Source: Alistipes sp. (GTDB taxonomy: Bacteria > Bacteroidota > Bacteroidia > Bacteroidales > Rikenellaceae). Taken from it: 50,146 bases of DNA. The stretch covers positions 1-50,146 of the forward strand of contig JAFVRN010000021.1 of NCBI GenBank assembly GCA_017504265.1, in the 5' to 3' direction. Every line of letters begins with the position of its first letter. The stretch's first letter is position 1. Below the pieces are notes generated by a model that was not told where the DNA came from, made no database searches, and saw only the letters and a list, made by a program, of their open reading frames with translations. Below, piece by piece: positions 1 through 8,030 of the stretch. A program made the translations under genes and the position numbers.

Positions 1-33
1 ATAGAGAGTTTAATGCTATTTAGTTGATTTCCC

Positions 34-69
34 TAAACTCCTTAAATTCTCTAAATTCTCTAAATTCTC
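34..69. repeat. 9-bp tandem repeat (about four copies)
   Basis: Three exact tandem copies of TAAATTCTC lie at 43-51, 52-60 and 61-69, preceded by a degenerate copy (TAAACTCCT) at 34-42. The array sits beyond the terminator-like hairpin of the peptide transporter and is not inside a credible gene. It is too short to be a CRISPR and has no spacers. Copy number could vary between strains. Confidence 0.6.
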
Positions 70-84
70 TTTGGTTTCGAAATC

Positions 85-110
85 AAAAAAGCCCTCCCAA
101 GTGGGAAGGC
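85..110 (-). terminator. Rho-independent terminator-like hairpin, minus strand
   Basis: Read on the minus strand, GCCTTCCC (103-110) and GGGAGGGC (91-98) form an 8-bp stem with one G-U pair around a 4-base loop, followed at once by six T residues. This is a standard intrinsic terminator layout. It is the likely end of the transcript of the peptide transporter whose stop codon is at 257. Confidence 0.6.
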
Positions 111-142
111 CATAACCATCCAAAGCGCGAGACCAATTTTTC

Positions 143-219
143 GTCAGAGTGGCGCAGTAGTGGCGCTGACACGAGAAAGGGCGGATGGGACATACTGACG
201 TATTTCCCATTCGCCCTTT
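143..219. other. Structured intergenic element downstream of the POT gene
   Basis: Between the transporter stop (257) and the terminator (85-110) are two further dyads. The larger has 15-base arms at 176-190 and 205-219 that match apart from one wobble-type position (AAAGGGCGGATGGGA against TCCCATTCGCCCTTT), and the loop holds a small inner stem ATAC/GTAT. The smaller pairs GTCA at 143 with TGAC at 167-170 and GCGC at 152 with GCGC at 163, with a bulge. They could be a 3' UTR structure that stabilises the mRNA, or a dispersed repeat. No coding potential is convincing here. Confidence 0.5.
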
Positions 220-256
220 GGACTGAAGCGTCGCTAATGCGCCGCTATCACAAAAA

Positions 257-1792
257 TTACGCGTTGGTTACTCGCTCCAACCACTTAACCATACCAAGCA
301 TGATACCCATAGAAATCAAGCATACTGCAAGGAACATGGTCCAGCAAATCCAGATAGGCACTGCATTGTATACGAGAGGGCCTATCCACAAAAGCAGATT
401 ACCCACAGCGGTAGCACCAAGCCACAAGCCCTGACAAAGACCGAGCATATGCTTAGGCGCAACCTTTGATACGAATGATAGGCCAAGAGGCGAGATAAAG
501 AGCTCGGCAACGGTGAGGAAGAAGTAGAGTACGAAGAGTACCCATGGGCCAGAGAGTACTACACCCTCGGCACGTGCCTCTGTTGCTGATGGATAGCCCA
601 TTATGTATGAGTATACGGCAAGGAATACGTAGGCAGTACCTGCGATAGCCATACCGATAGCAATCTTACGAGGTGTAGAGATATACTTACCACGACGGCC
701 CAGAGCTCCGAAAATCCACATTACAACAGGTGTAAGGACAATAACGAAGAATGGGTTGAGTGCCTGCCATACCTCAGGAGCTACGCTATCCGATTTCACG
801 AAGTCGCGAGCGAACATCGAAAGTGATGTACCGTTTTGGTGGAATGCAAACCAGAAGAAGATAGCGATGGCGAGCACTGCGAAGAGGGCATACATACGCT
901 GCTTAATCTCCTTGGCTGCGGCCTTACGCTCCTCGGGAGTGTAGTCTACCGATGCAACCTGCGCCTTCTTGGCAGGTGTTGGGAAACGCTTGCGTGTAGC
1001 TACGAAGATAGTAAGCGAGATAAGCATAGCGGCTACCGAAGCGATGAACGAGTAGTGGATACCCTCGTTGAAGATCTGGAGATAGTCGCCACAGAATGTT
1101 GCCATATCGGTAACAGGCTCCATGCTCGCCTTACCTGCCAACGCCTGAAGGTTCTCGGTAACAACGCCGGTCTCCTGATACTGGTGACAGAGGGCTGGGA
1201 GCTGTGCCTCGTAGAACATATTGTGTGCCTTCAACCACCACTCACGGAGCAAAGGTGCTACGAAGGGGGCGATGACACCACCCACGTTGATGAATACGTA
1301 GAAGATCTGGAAACCTGAGTCACGCTTATCCTTAGCAGCCTTCAAAGCCTCCTCACCCTGCTTGGCAGCCTCGATTTCGAGATTGTCGTACATCTGGCCG
1401 ACGATAGCCTGCAAGTTACCCTTGAACAGACCATTACCGAAGGCGATAACGAAGAGTGCCAAGCATGTCAGTGGCAACAACCATGCGATATTGTTAGATG
1501 TGGCAAGGATAGGGATGGATAGTAGCACATAACCCGATGCCATAATCATCAAACCTGCCATGATTGTACCCTTGTAGTTCTGTGTTTTGTCGGCGATCAA
1601 ACCACCAACAAGAGCCAGGATGTAGATACCTGCATAGAAGAATGAATAGATAAGCGAGCTTGTCTCCTCGCTAAGGCCGAACTTAGAGCAGAGGAAGAGC
1701 ACGAGTACAGCGTTCATAATGTAGTAACCGAAACGCTCACCCATGTTGCTGAGTGCCGCTGCTAAAAGGCCTTTAGGATGTCCTTTGAACAT
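257..1792 (-). CDS. POT family proton-dependent oligopeptide transporter
   Basis: This 511-residue inner-membrane protein belongs to the peptide MFS (POT/PTR2) family, which takes up di- and tripeptides with protons. The N-terminus carries the family features GERFGYY, with the E-R-F-x-Y-Y pattern around residues 18-24, and a GG-x-x-AD segment near residue 64. Hydrophobic helices fill both halves. A soluble stretch of about 100 residues at 145-245, rich in charged residues, separates the helices; an extended insert like this is common in Bacteroidota members. It is divergent from glgB, with facing promoters between them, and is followed by a structured 3' region and a terminator-like hairpin, so it is probably monocistronic. 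The family is clear; the exact substrate is not. Confidence 0.92.
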   Translation of the reverse strand: MFKGHPKGLLAAALSNMGERFGYYIMNAVLVLFLCSKFGLSEETSSLIYSFFYAGIYILALVGGLIADKTQNYKGTIMAGLMIMASGYVLLSIPILATSNNIAWLLPLTCLALFVIAFGNGLFKGNLQAIVGQMYDNLEIEAAKQGEEALKAAKDKRDSGFQIFYVFINVGGVIAPFVAPLLREWWLKAHNMFYEAQLPALCHQYQETGVVTENLQALAGKASMEPVTDMATFCGDYLQIFNEGIHYSFIASVAAMLISLTIFVATRKRFPTPAKKAQVASVDYTPEERKAAAKEIKQRMYALFAVLAIAIFFWFAFHQNGTSLSMFARDFVKSDSVAPEVWQALNPFFVIVLTPVVMWIFGALGRRGKYISTPRKIAIGMAIAGTAYVFLAVYSYIMGYPSATEARAEGVVLSGPWVLFVLYFFLTVAELFISPLGLSFVSKVAPKHMLGLCQGLWLGATAVGNLLLWIGPLVYNAVPIWICWTMFLAVCLISMGIMLGMVKWLERVTNA

Positions 1793-1866
1793 AATAATTG
1801 GTTTTAGTTAGTATAAAATTTGTAAAATAAAATTGTCTTATCGGTCAAATAAGCGTGTGTCGTGGA

Positions 1867-1874
1867 CAAATATA
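1867..1874 (-). promoter_or_regulatory. -7 box for the POT transporter gene
   Basis: On the minus strand 1874-1867 reads TATATTTG, matching the Bacteroidota -7 consensus TAnnTTTG, about 75 bp before the ATG at 1792. A possible -33 TTTG lies at 1901-1898, 23 bp away, slightly longer than usual. It faces the glgB -7 box only 12 bp away, so the two promoters overlap. Confidence 0.5.
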
Positions 1875-1886
1875 CAAATATTTTTG

Positions 1887-1894
1887 TATCTTTG
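1887..1894 (+). promoter_or_regulatory. -7 box for glgB
   Basis: TATCTTTG at 1887-1894 matches TAnnTTTG exactly and lies 22 bp before the chosen ATG at 1917. No good -33 TTG is visible at the usual spacing. The position supports 1917 as the start, because upstream in-frame starts would lie before the promoter. Confidence 0.6.
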
Positions 1895-1916
1895 CTACAA
1901 ATCAACTAAAAAAAGC

Positions 1917-3950
1917 ATGGAAACAGCAAAATATAGATTAGCAATGGTTGCTGCTGACGAATGGTTACAGCCCGTAGAGGAGGAGATTAATCGTCGTCAC
2001 TCGATGTATATCAATCGTCTTAACGACATCGAAAAGGCCGCTGGCTCGATTGTCGATTATGCCAATGGCTATCGTTATTTCGGCTGGCAGCGCGACGAGG
2101 TTATGAAGGGTTGGTGGTTCAGAGAGTGGCTTCCCGAGGCCAAGGATGTATATATCTTTGGCGACTTCAACTCTTGGCAACGTACAGAGCTGCGCCTGCA
2201 ACGCAACCGTGAGGGAGTATGGAGCATATTCCTGCCCGATGCCATGTATGCCGATAGGCTGACAGATGGCTCACTATACAAGCTACATATACACGGCAAC
2301 AATGGTTGGCGTGACCGCATACCGGCGTATGCCAAACGTGTTGTGCAGAACGACGAAACGAAGAACTACACGGCACAGTTCGTCATAGATAAGCCCTACG
2401 AGTGGAAGCACGACGACTTCCGTGCGCCAAAGGTTGGCGAGTTGCTCATATATGAGGCACACGTGGGCATGGCACAGGAGAGAGAGGGTGTCGGCACATA
2501 TGTCGAGTTCCGCGACCTCATTCTGCCACGCATCAAGGAGGCCGGATATAATGCCGTGCAGCTTATGGCTATCGCCGAGCACCCCTACTACGGCTCGTTT
2601 GGCTACCACGTATCCAACTTCTTCGCGCCATCCTCGCGGTTTGGCACTGCCGAGGAGCTGCGCTCGCTGATAGACAGGGCGCACGAGTTGGGTATCGCCG
2701 TTATTATGGACCTGGTACACGCACACTATGTGAAGAACTACGACGAAGGTATCAACGCCTTGGATGGCTCGGCACACCACTACTCAAAGGAGGGGGATGC
2801 CGGCTATCAGCAGTATTGGGATTCGATGATATTCGACTACGGCAAGCGAGAGGTAGAACACTTCCTGCTCTCCAACGTAAAGTATTGGCTCGACGAGTAC
2901 CATTTCGATGGTTACCGTTTCGATGGTGTCACCTCAATGCTGTACCACCACCATGGATATGTCGATTTCGACTGCCGTGAGAGGTTCTTTGACGAGGGTG
3001 TAAACCGTGATGCCATAGTATACCTCACGTTGGCCAACAAGCTGATACACGAGCTACGTCCCGATGCCATAACCATTGCCGAAGATGTAAGCGGCATGCC
3101 GGGCAGCTGCGTAAAGCCCGAGGATGGAGGCATGGGCTTCGACTACCGCCTGGGCATGGCCATCCCCGACTATTGGATTAAGCTTATCAAGGAGCTCAAA
3201 GATGAGGATTGGAATATATGGGAGATGTGGTCGGTTATGACAAACCGTCTGCCCTCGGTACGCACGGTAGCCTATGCCGAATCGCACGATCAGGCACTCG
3301 TGGGCGACAAGACTATTATCTTCCGTCTGATGGATAAGGAGATGTACTTCGCCATGGACCGAGCCTCGGAGAACCTTGTAGTGGAGCGTGGTATGGCACT
3401 ACACAAGATGATACGTCTGATGACCATCACCACGGGTGGCGAGGCATACCTCAACTTTATGGGTAATGAGTTTGGTCATCCGGAGTGGATAGACTTCCCA
3501 AGAGAGGGCAACAACTGGTCGTACAAACACGCACGTCGCCAATGGTCACTGGCCGACAACGGCTTTCTGCGTTACTCTCAACTTGCCGAGTTTGACAAGG
3601 CTATGTTGAAGGTAGTCAAGGAGTATGGCGTATTGGGCGACGGCTATGCCTACAATCATATGATGGATGAGCAGAACAAGACAATGGTATACTCGCATAG
3701 GGGGCTTCTCTTCGTGCTTAACTGGCATCCCACAGCATCTATACCCAACTATGAGGTGTGTGTGCCATGGGCAGGTAAGTATACCGCAATACTATCATCC
3801 GACGAGAAGCGTTTTGGTGGTACGGAGCGCGCCGAGAAGTGCAGCGAGCACTTCACCACAACACACCTACGAGAGGATGGCTCGGAGTACTACACCATAA
3901 GCATATACAACACATCGCGTACGGGTGTTGTCTTTAAGTGGGAGGAGTAA
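1917..3950 (+). CDS. glgB: 1,4-alpha-glucan branching enzyme, GH13_8 (eukaryote-like) type
   Basis: This 677-residue cytoplasmic enzyme moves alpha-1,4 chains to make alpha-1,6 branches in glycogen. An N-terminal CBM48-like domain (around residues 60-150, with VYIFGDFNSW) is followed by the GH13 barrel. Visible catalytic regions are DLVHAHY, the nucleophile region DGYRFDGVTSML, the acid/base region TIAEDVSGMP, and AESHDQALVGDK. The HHHG stretch after the nucleophile and the overall form match the GH13_8 subfamily of plant and animal enzymes rather than the common bacterial GH13_9. The ATG at 1917 is chosen because it follows the -7 box and gives a normal N-terminus; the frame stays open upstream. 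It is followed at 28 bp by an L,D-transpeptidase-like gene, probably co-transcribed. Confidence 0.95.
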   Translation: METAKYRLAMVAADEWLQPVEEEINRRHSMYINRLNDIEKAAGSIVDYANGYRYFGWQRDEVMKGWWFREWLPEAKDVYIFGDFNSWQRTELRLQRNREGVWSIFLPDAMYADRLTDGSLYKLHIHGNNGWRDRIPAYAKRVVQNDETKNYTAQFVIDKPYEWKHDDFRAPKVGELLIYEAHVGMAQEREGVGTYVEFRDLILPRIKEAGYNAVQLMAIAEHPYYGSFGYHVSNFFAPSSRFGTAEELRSLIDRAHELGIAVIMDLVHAHYVKNYDEGINALDGSAHHYSKEGDAGYQQYWDSMIFDYGKREVEHFLLSNVKYWLDEYHFDGYRFDGVTSMLYHHHGYVDFDCRERFFDEGVNRDAIVYLTLANKLIHELRPDAITIAEDVSGMPGSCVKPEDGGMGFDYRLGMAIPDYWIKLIKELKDEDWNIWEMWSVMTNRLPSVRTVAYAESHDQALVGDKTIIFRLMDKEMYFAMDRASENLVVERGMALHKMIRLMTITTGGEAYLNFMGNEFGHPEWIDFPREGNNWSYKHARRQWSLADNGFLRYSQLAEFDKAMLKVVKEYGVLGDGYAYNHMMDEQNKTMVYSHRGLLFVLNWHPTASIPNYEVCVPWAGKYTAILSSDEKRFGGTERAEKCSEHFTTTHLREDGSEYYTISIYNTSRTGVVFKWEE

Positions 3951-3978
3951 TTTAGTAATGTAAAATTTCTGTAAACAG

Positions 3979-5061
3979 GTGAGAGCAAAGGAGCTAACCA
4001 AATATTTACTCGCTGCGATAGTGATTTTTGGCATCTCCGCTGTCAGCCCGCGTGCCTTAGCACAGCATAATGGTTCAGAGGGGAACAAAGAGCATACCGA
4101 GAAGTATATCATAATATCGAAAGAGAATCTTACGCTCACGCTCTACGACGAGCGCGGAGTGGTCGTCGTGCAGTATCCTGTAGCTGTGGGCAAGAACTAT
4201 GGCAACAAGCAGCATATGGGCGACTACCGCACTCCCGAAGGCGAGTTCTACGTGCAGCAGATACAGGAGGCATCGAAGTGGAGGCACGACTTTGGCGACG
4301 GCTTGGGCGTTATCGAGAATTGCTACGGCAATTGGTTTATACGTCTGTATACGCCACCGTACAAGGGTATTGGCATACAGGGTACGCATCTGCCCGAATT
4401 GATAGGAACACGCTCTACGGAGGGGTGCATACGTCTGCGCAACGAGGATTTGGATGCTCTGCGCCCATACATCGAGTTGGGAATGAAGGTTATTATCGAG
4501 CCTTCGCAGGCCGACCTGCCCGCAGACGATGAGATTACGGCACTGCCAGAGGTGGAGGATAAGGCAGATGAGAGCGAGGCCGCGGAGCAGAGCTACAGTG
4601 TGGCGACGGCAACACCTCTACCGAGTGCAGCCGAGGAGGATGTTGCGACAGATAACGACGCCGGCAGCGAAGAGTTGTGGCACACGGTTGAAGATGGCGA
4701 TTTGGTAAGTAAGATAGCCTACAAATATGGCACATCGTCGCAAGAGATACAACGCCTTAACCCAACAATCAACATCGACCGCATAAATATAGGCCAGCGT
4801 ATCAAGGTGCGAGGCACACCTCCCGAGCCACAACCCACTGAACTACATATAGCCACACAACAGAGGGAGGAGATACAGACACAGCAGAGTACTGAGGCAG
4901 AGAGGGTTGCGAGCAAGGAGCTATGGCATACCATAGAGGATGGCGACTATTTGGGAAAGATTGCCATACGCTACAACACCACCGTACGCAAGATTGAGGC
5001 ACTCAACCCGGGAATGGATGTCGATAAGATTCGTGCCGGTGAGCGCATACGTGTAAAATAG
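3979..5061 (+). CDS. L,D-transpeptidase-like (YkuD) protein with two LysM domains
   Basis: This 360-residue exported protein starts at a GTG, the only sensible start before a signal peptide (hydrophobic stretch ending ...RALAQ near residue 29). A YkuD domain spans about 45-175 and ends with the catalytic Cys150 in TEGCIRL. Two LysM peptidoglycan-binding motifs (LWHTVEDGD and LWHTIEDGD) lie at about 231-280 and 313-360, joined by acidic, low-complexity linkers. The family makes 3-3 crosslinks or attaches proteins to peptidoglycan in the periplasm. Odd point: the usual His of the I-H-G-T motif, 16 residues before the Cys, is Gln134, with a His at 137 instead. Activity is therefore uncertain. 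It sits between glgB and the GH97 gene with short gaps. Confidence 0.88.
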   Translation: MRAKELTKYLLAAIVIFGISAVSPRALAQHNGSEGNKEHTEKYIIISKENLTLTLYDERGVVVVQYPVAVGKNYGNKQHMGDYRTPEGEFYVQQIQEASKWRHDFGDGLGVIENCYGNWFIRLYTPPYKGIGIQGTHLPELIGTRSTEGCIRLRNEDLDALRPYIELGMKVIIEPSQADLPADDEITALPEVEDKADESEAAEQSYSVATATPLPSAAEEDVATDNDAGSEELWHTVEDGDLVSKIAYKYGTSSQEIQRLNPTINIDRINIGQRIKVRGTPPEPQPTELHIATQQREEIQTQQSTEAERVASKELWHTIEDGDYLGKIAIRYNTTVRKIEALNPGMDVDKIRAGERIRVK

Positions 5062-5093
5062 TTTACGAACAGCACACAAACATAGATACAACG

Positions 5094-7148
5094 ATGAAAC
5101 TACAACATCTACTACTTGCTGCATTACTTCTGATGGCAGGATGCAGCACGAGAAATGTGACCACACTGCACTCACCCGATGGTCGCATCGTGGTTCACTT
5201 TACGATTAACGGTGAGGGCGAGGCCGCATATAGACTACTCTTTGACGGTAAGGAGATTATCAAGCCCTCAACTCTCGGCATAACAACCGCCGATGCGGAG
5301 TTTAACGATGGGTTGCAACTCGTCGGCGTGGAGTATACGACAAATGACCAGACGTGGGAGCCTGTCTGGGGTCAGTACGCCACAATCAGGGACAACTACA
5401 ATGGCGCAAACATAAATCTTGTAAATACCGATAACCAGCCACTTACAATAGAGCTACGCCTATTCAACGACGGTCTTGCCATGCGCTATAAACTTGCAGG
5501 TGAGGGAGAAAGCTACATCCTTGATGAGGCTACCACCTTTACTATGGCCGATAACTATTTCGCACACTGGATTGCAGGCAGCTACGACGATGACGAGTTT
5601 GCCTATATGCACACTACGCTCGACGGCATCACGCTCGATGCCATGACTCAGTCGAGTGGCGGGTCACGACAACTACCCTACCCCTCGGTCAATATCCCGA
5701 TGACGATGGTTGCCGATGACGGCACGCATATCGCCATACACGAGGCTGCGCTATGGGAGTATCCCGCAATGTCGCTTCGCTACGATGCTACAAGCAACAC
5801 ACTATGCAGCGACTTGGCCGCAGTAGACGACATCAAGAGCTGTGTAACGCTGCCCTTCGCCACACCTTGGCGCACGGTAATCGTGGGCGACAGAGCCGGA
5901 GCCTTGGTCGAGTCTACAATGATTCTCAACCTTAACGAGCCCTGCCGTCTTGAAGAGACATCGTGGATACGCCCGATGAAGTATGTAGGAGTATGGTGGG
6001 AGATGCACCTCAAAAACTCGACGTGGGATATGGATGGTGGTGCGCCACACTGCGCAACAACCGAGAATGTCAAGCGTTACATCGACTTTGCCGCAGAGAA
6101 TGGCTTCGGCGGCGTGCTTGTCGAGGGTTGGAACGTAGGCTGGGGACGTAGCGAGCAATTCGACTACTCGCAGCCATACCCCGACTTCGATATCGACGAG
6201 ATTGTAGCCTACGGCCGTGAGCGAGATGTGATGCTTATCGGTCATCATGAGACATACGCCAACGTAGATAACTACGAGAGGCAGATGGAAGAGGCATACG
6301 CATACTACAAGGCTAAGGGCGTAGGCTCGGTAAAGACGGGATATGTGGGTAACATCCCCGGCCGTTTGCACAACAGCCGCAGTATGGTAGACCACTACAA
6401 TCGCACTGTAATGGAGGCAGCCAAGCACCATATTACAGTAGATATTCACGAGCCGGTACACCCCTCGGGCATCTGCCGTACATACCCCAACCTGATGAGT
6501 GCCGAGGGTATGCGTGGTCAGGAGTGGCAGGCTTGGAACTCGGGTAACAGCATCGACCACAACCCCACACTGCCATTTACACGCAACCTCGCAGGTGCCA
6601 TGGACTTCACTCCGGGCATCTTCGACGTGCGCTACCACAACTCCGTAAACCGTGCCGCAGCAAATAAGGACTACCGTGTAGACGAGAACCACGACTATCG
6701 CTTCTTCGTAAACTCGACACTCGCCCACCAGTTGGCACTATACGTAGTATTTTACAGCCCGATACAGATGGTTGCCGACCTTCCCGAAAACTATAACGAG
6801 CATCCCGATGCTCTTCGCTTTATCCGTGAGGTGCCGGTGGATTGGCATACCACCTTTGTTCCCGAAGCCGAAGTTGGCGAATATGTGGTTACGGTACGCC
6901 GCGACAAAGCATCCGACAGGTGGTACGTAGGCGGTATTACCAACAATACGCCACGCCATATAACCCTCAATCTTGACTTCTTGGATGATGATAGAGAGTA
7001 TCGCGCAACGATATATCGTGATGGCGAGCGCGCAGGATGGGATAGCTATCCTACGGACTATGTTATCGAGGAGTACAGCGTAACCTCGGCCGACATCATC
7101 GAGGTGGATATGGTCTCGGGTGGCGGTTTCGCCATCTCGTTGGAGTAA
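5094..7148 (+). CDS. GH97 family alpha-glucosidase-like lipoprotein (SusB-like)
   Basis: This 684-residue protein has a lipoprotein signal (hydrophobic stretch, then MAGCS with Cys near residue 17), so it is probably membrane anchored in the periplasm. It has the GH97 layout: an N-terminal beta-sandwich (about 20-270), a TIM-barrel core (WEMHLK, GVLVEGWNVGWG, HEPVHPSG, DFTPGIFD, ADLPENY) and a C-terminal beta domain. The barrel has KTGYVG where, as I recall, retaining members carry a nucleophile Asp, and it has the H-E motif (E453) seen in SusB. This favours an inverting alpha-glucosidase acting on starch oligosaccharides; that assignment is from memory of the family. It closes the glgB cluster and is followed by a long hairpin. 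Confidence 0.88.
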   Translation: MKLQHLLLAALLLMAGCSTRNVTTLHSPDGRIVVHFTINGEGEAAYRLLFDGKEIIKPSTLGITTADAEFNDGLQLVGVEYTTNDQTWEPVWGQYATIRDNYNGANINLVNTDNQPLTIELRLFNDGLAMRYKLAGEGESYILDEATTFTMADNYFAHWIAGSYDDDEFAYMHTTLDGITLDAMTQSSGGSRQLPYPSVNIPMTMVADDGTHIAIHEAALWEYPAMSLRYDATSNTLCSDLAAVDDIKSCVTLPFATPWRTVIVGDRAGALVESTMILNLNEPCRLEETSWIRPMKYVGVWWEMHLKNSTWDMDGGAPHCATTENVKRYIDFAAENGFGGVLVEGWNVGWGRSEQFDYSQPYPDFDIDEIVAYGRERDVMLIGHHETYANVDNYERQMEEAYAYYKAKGVGSVKTGYVGNIPGRLHNSRSMVDHYNRTVMEAAKHHITVDIHEPVHPSGICRTYPNLMSAEGMRGQEWQAWNSGNSIDHNPTLPFTRNLAGAMDFTPGIFDVRYHNSVNRAAANKDYRVDENHDYRFFVNSTLAHQLALYVVFYSPIQMVADLPENYNEHPDALRFIREVPVDWHTTFVPEAEVGEYVVTVRRDKASDRWYVGGITNNTPRHITLNLDFLDDDREYRATIYRDGERAGWDSYPTDYVIEEYSVTSADIIEVDMVSGGGFAISLE

Positions 7149-7193
7149 AACAGGCCATACATCAAGCCTTACATTATATAATAATGTGCCATC

Positions 7194-7242
7194 TTAGAGG
7201 CAGACTAAAAAGTCCGTGAGGATTCTTTTAGCCTGCCTCTAA
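7194..7242. terminator. Long hairpin after the GH97 gene
   Basis: Seventeen-base arms at 7194-7210 and 7226-7242 (TTAGAGGCAGACTAAAA against TTTTAGCCTGCCTCTAA) pair with a single mismatch around a 15-base loop. It lies 45 bp after the GH97 stop and well before the TetR promoter, so it is placed to end the glgB-GH97 transcript. No long T tract follows, so it may be an mRNA-stabilising end rather than a strict intrinsic terminator. Confidence 0.6.
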
Positions 7243-7284
7243 TCTGTAAATAAAACCCCACAGATAAAAAATTAGAAAACTTTT

Positions 7285-7315
7285 TTTGTTTTTTGAGTTT
7301 TTTGTTCTATTTTTG
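7285..7315 (+). promoter_or_regulatory. Promoter of the TetR/RND efflux operon
   Basis: TTTG at 7285-7288, 19 bp of T-rich spacer, then TATTTTTG at 7308-7315: an exact fit to the Bacteroidota TTTG-N19-TAnnTTTG pattern. It lies 24 bp upstream of the regulator's ATG. No clear palindromic operator is visible right at the boxes, although autoregulation by the TetR protein is expected. Confidence 0.75.
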
Positions 7316-7339
7316 CATCGAAATTATAAGGTGTAAACG

Positions 7340-7975
7340 ATGTCACAACGAGAAAACATTATCGAACACGCAATGAATATGTTCGTATCGCAAGGTATCA
7401 AGGCGGTACGAATGGACGATATTGCACGTGAGTTAAGCATCTCAAAACGCACTCTTTACGAACTATTCGGGGATAAAGAGGAGTTGCTATATCAGAGCAT
7501 CATATGCTTTACTCGTATGGGTAATGAGAAACGCCAAGAGCAGATAAAGCAGATAGACAACAGGCTCGAAGTGATGATATTTGCACTCCGCGATATGATT
7601 ACGCAGACACCCATAGCCTCACGCTTGCGTCGTAATATGCAGAGATTCTACCCATCGGTGTACAAACGTTTGGAGGATGACCTCACGGCACAGCATAGAG
7701 AGAATATGCGTATGTGGATAAAGCACTGCGTCAAGGATGGTTATCTGACAGCGACGGCAGACAGTGACTATGTGCTGAAAATTCTTATCGACAGCACTCA
7801 GGGCATAATGTATGCTGACTCGTTCGATGCCCATGAGACACAGGAGATGGTAGCATACATAAGCTATGCGATAGTAATTTTTATCCGAGGGCTATGCACC
7901 CCCAAGGGAATTGAGGTCATAGATAGTACTTTTAACAAATACTTCGGCAATATTCAGCTATCAAGTACGTTATAA
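7340..7975 (+). CDS. TetR/AcrR family transcriptional regulator
   Basis: This 211-residue cytoplasmic DNA-binding protein has the classic N-terminal TetR helix-turn-helix at about residues 5-50 (ENIIEHAMNMF, VRMDDIARELSISKRTLYELF, then DKEELL). The C-terminal ligand-binding half is helical and not specific by eye. It is first in a run with the TolC-like, adaptor and pump genes (55 bp to the next gene), so it most likely controls, and is co-transcribed with, its own efflux system. TetR proteins of this kind are usually repressors released by a pump substrate; neither the ligand nor the operator can be read from the sequence. Confidence 0.9.
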   Translation: MSQRENIIEHAMNMFVSQGIKAVRMDDIARELSISKRTLYELFGDKEELLYQSIICFTRMGNEKRQEQIKQIDNRLEVMIFALRDMITQTPIASRLRRNMQRFYPSVYKRLEDDLTAQHRENMRMWIKHCVKDGYLTATADSDYVLKILIDSTQGIMYADSFDAHETQEMVAYISYAIVIFIRGLCTPKGIEVIDSTFNKYFGNIQLSSTL

Positions 7976-8030
7976 AAAGTATGGCCACATGGTCGTAGTA
8001 AACAGAAGATATTAACAAGCAACTATAAAG

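Noticed and set aside
16-210. A 64-codon minus-strand frame ending in a repeated Glu-Asn-Leu run
   Set aside because: It crosses the terminator and hairpins, and the repeat is simply the 9-bp tandem array read in frame. No ribosome site or family match.
5802-6728. A 308-codon open frame on the minus strand
   Set aside because: It is antisense to the GH97 barrel, with a Val/Cys/His-rich product of the kind produced by shadow frames. No signal, motif or promoter supports it.
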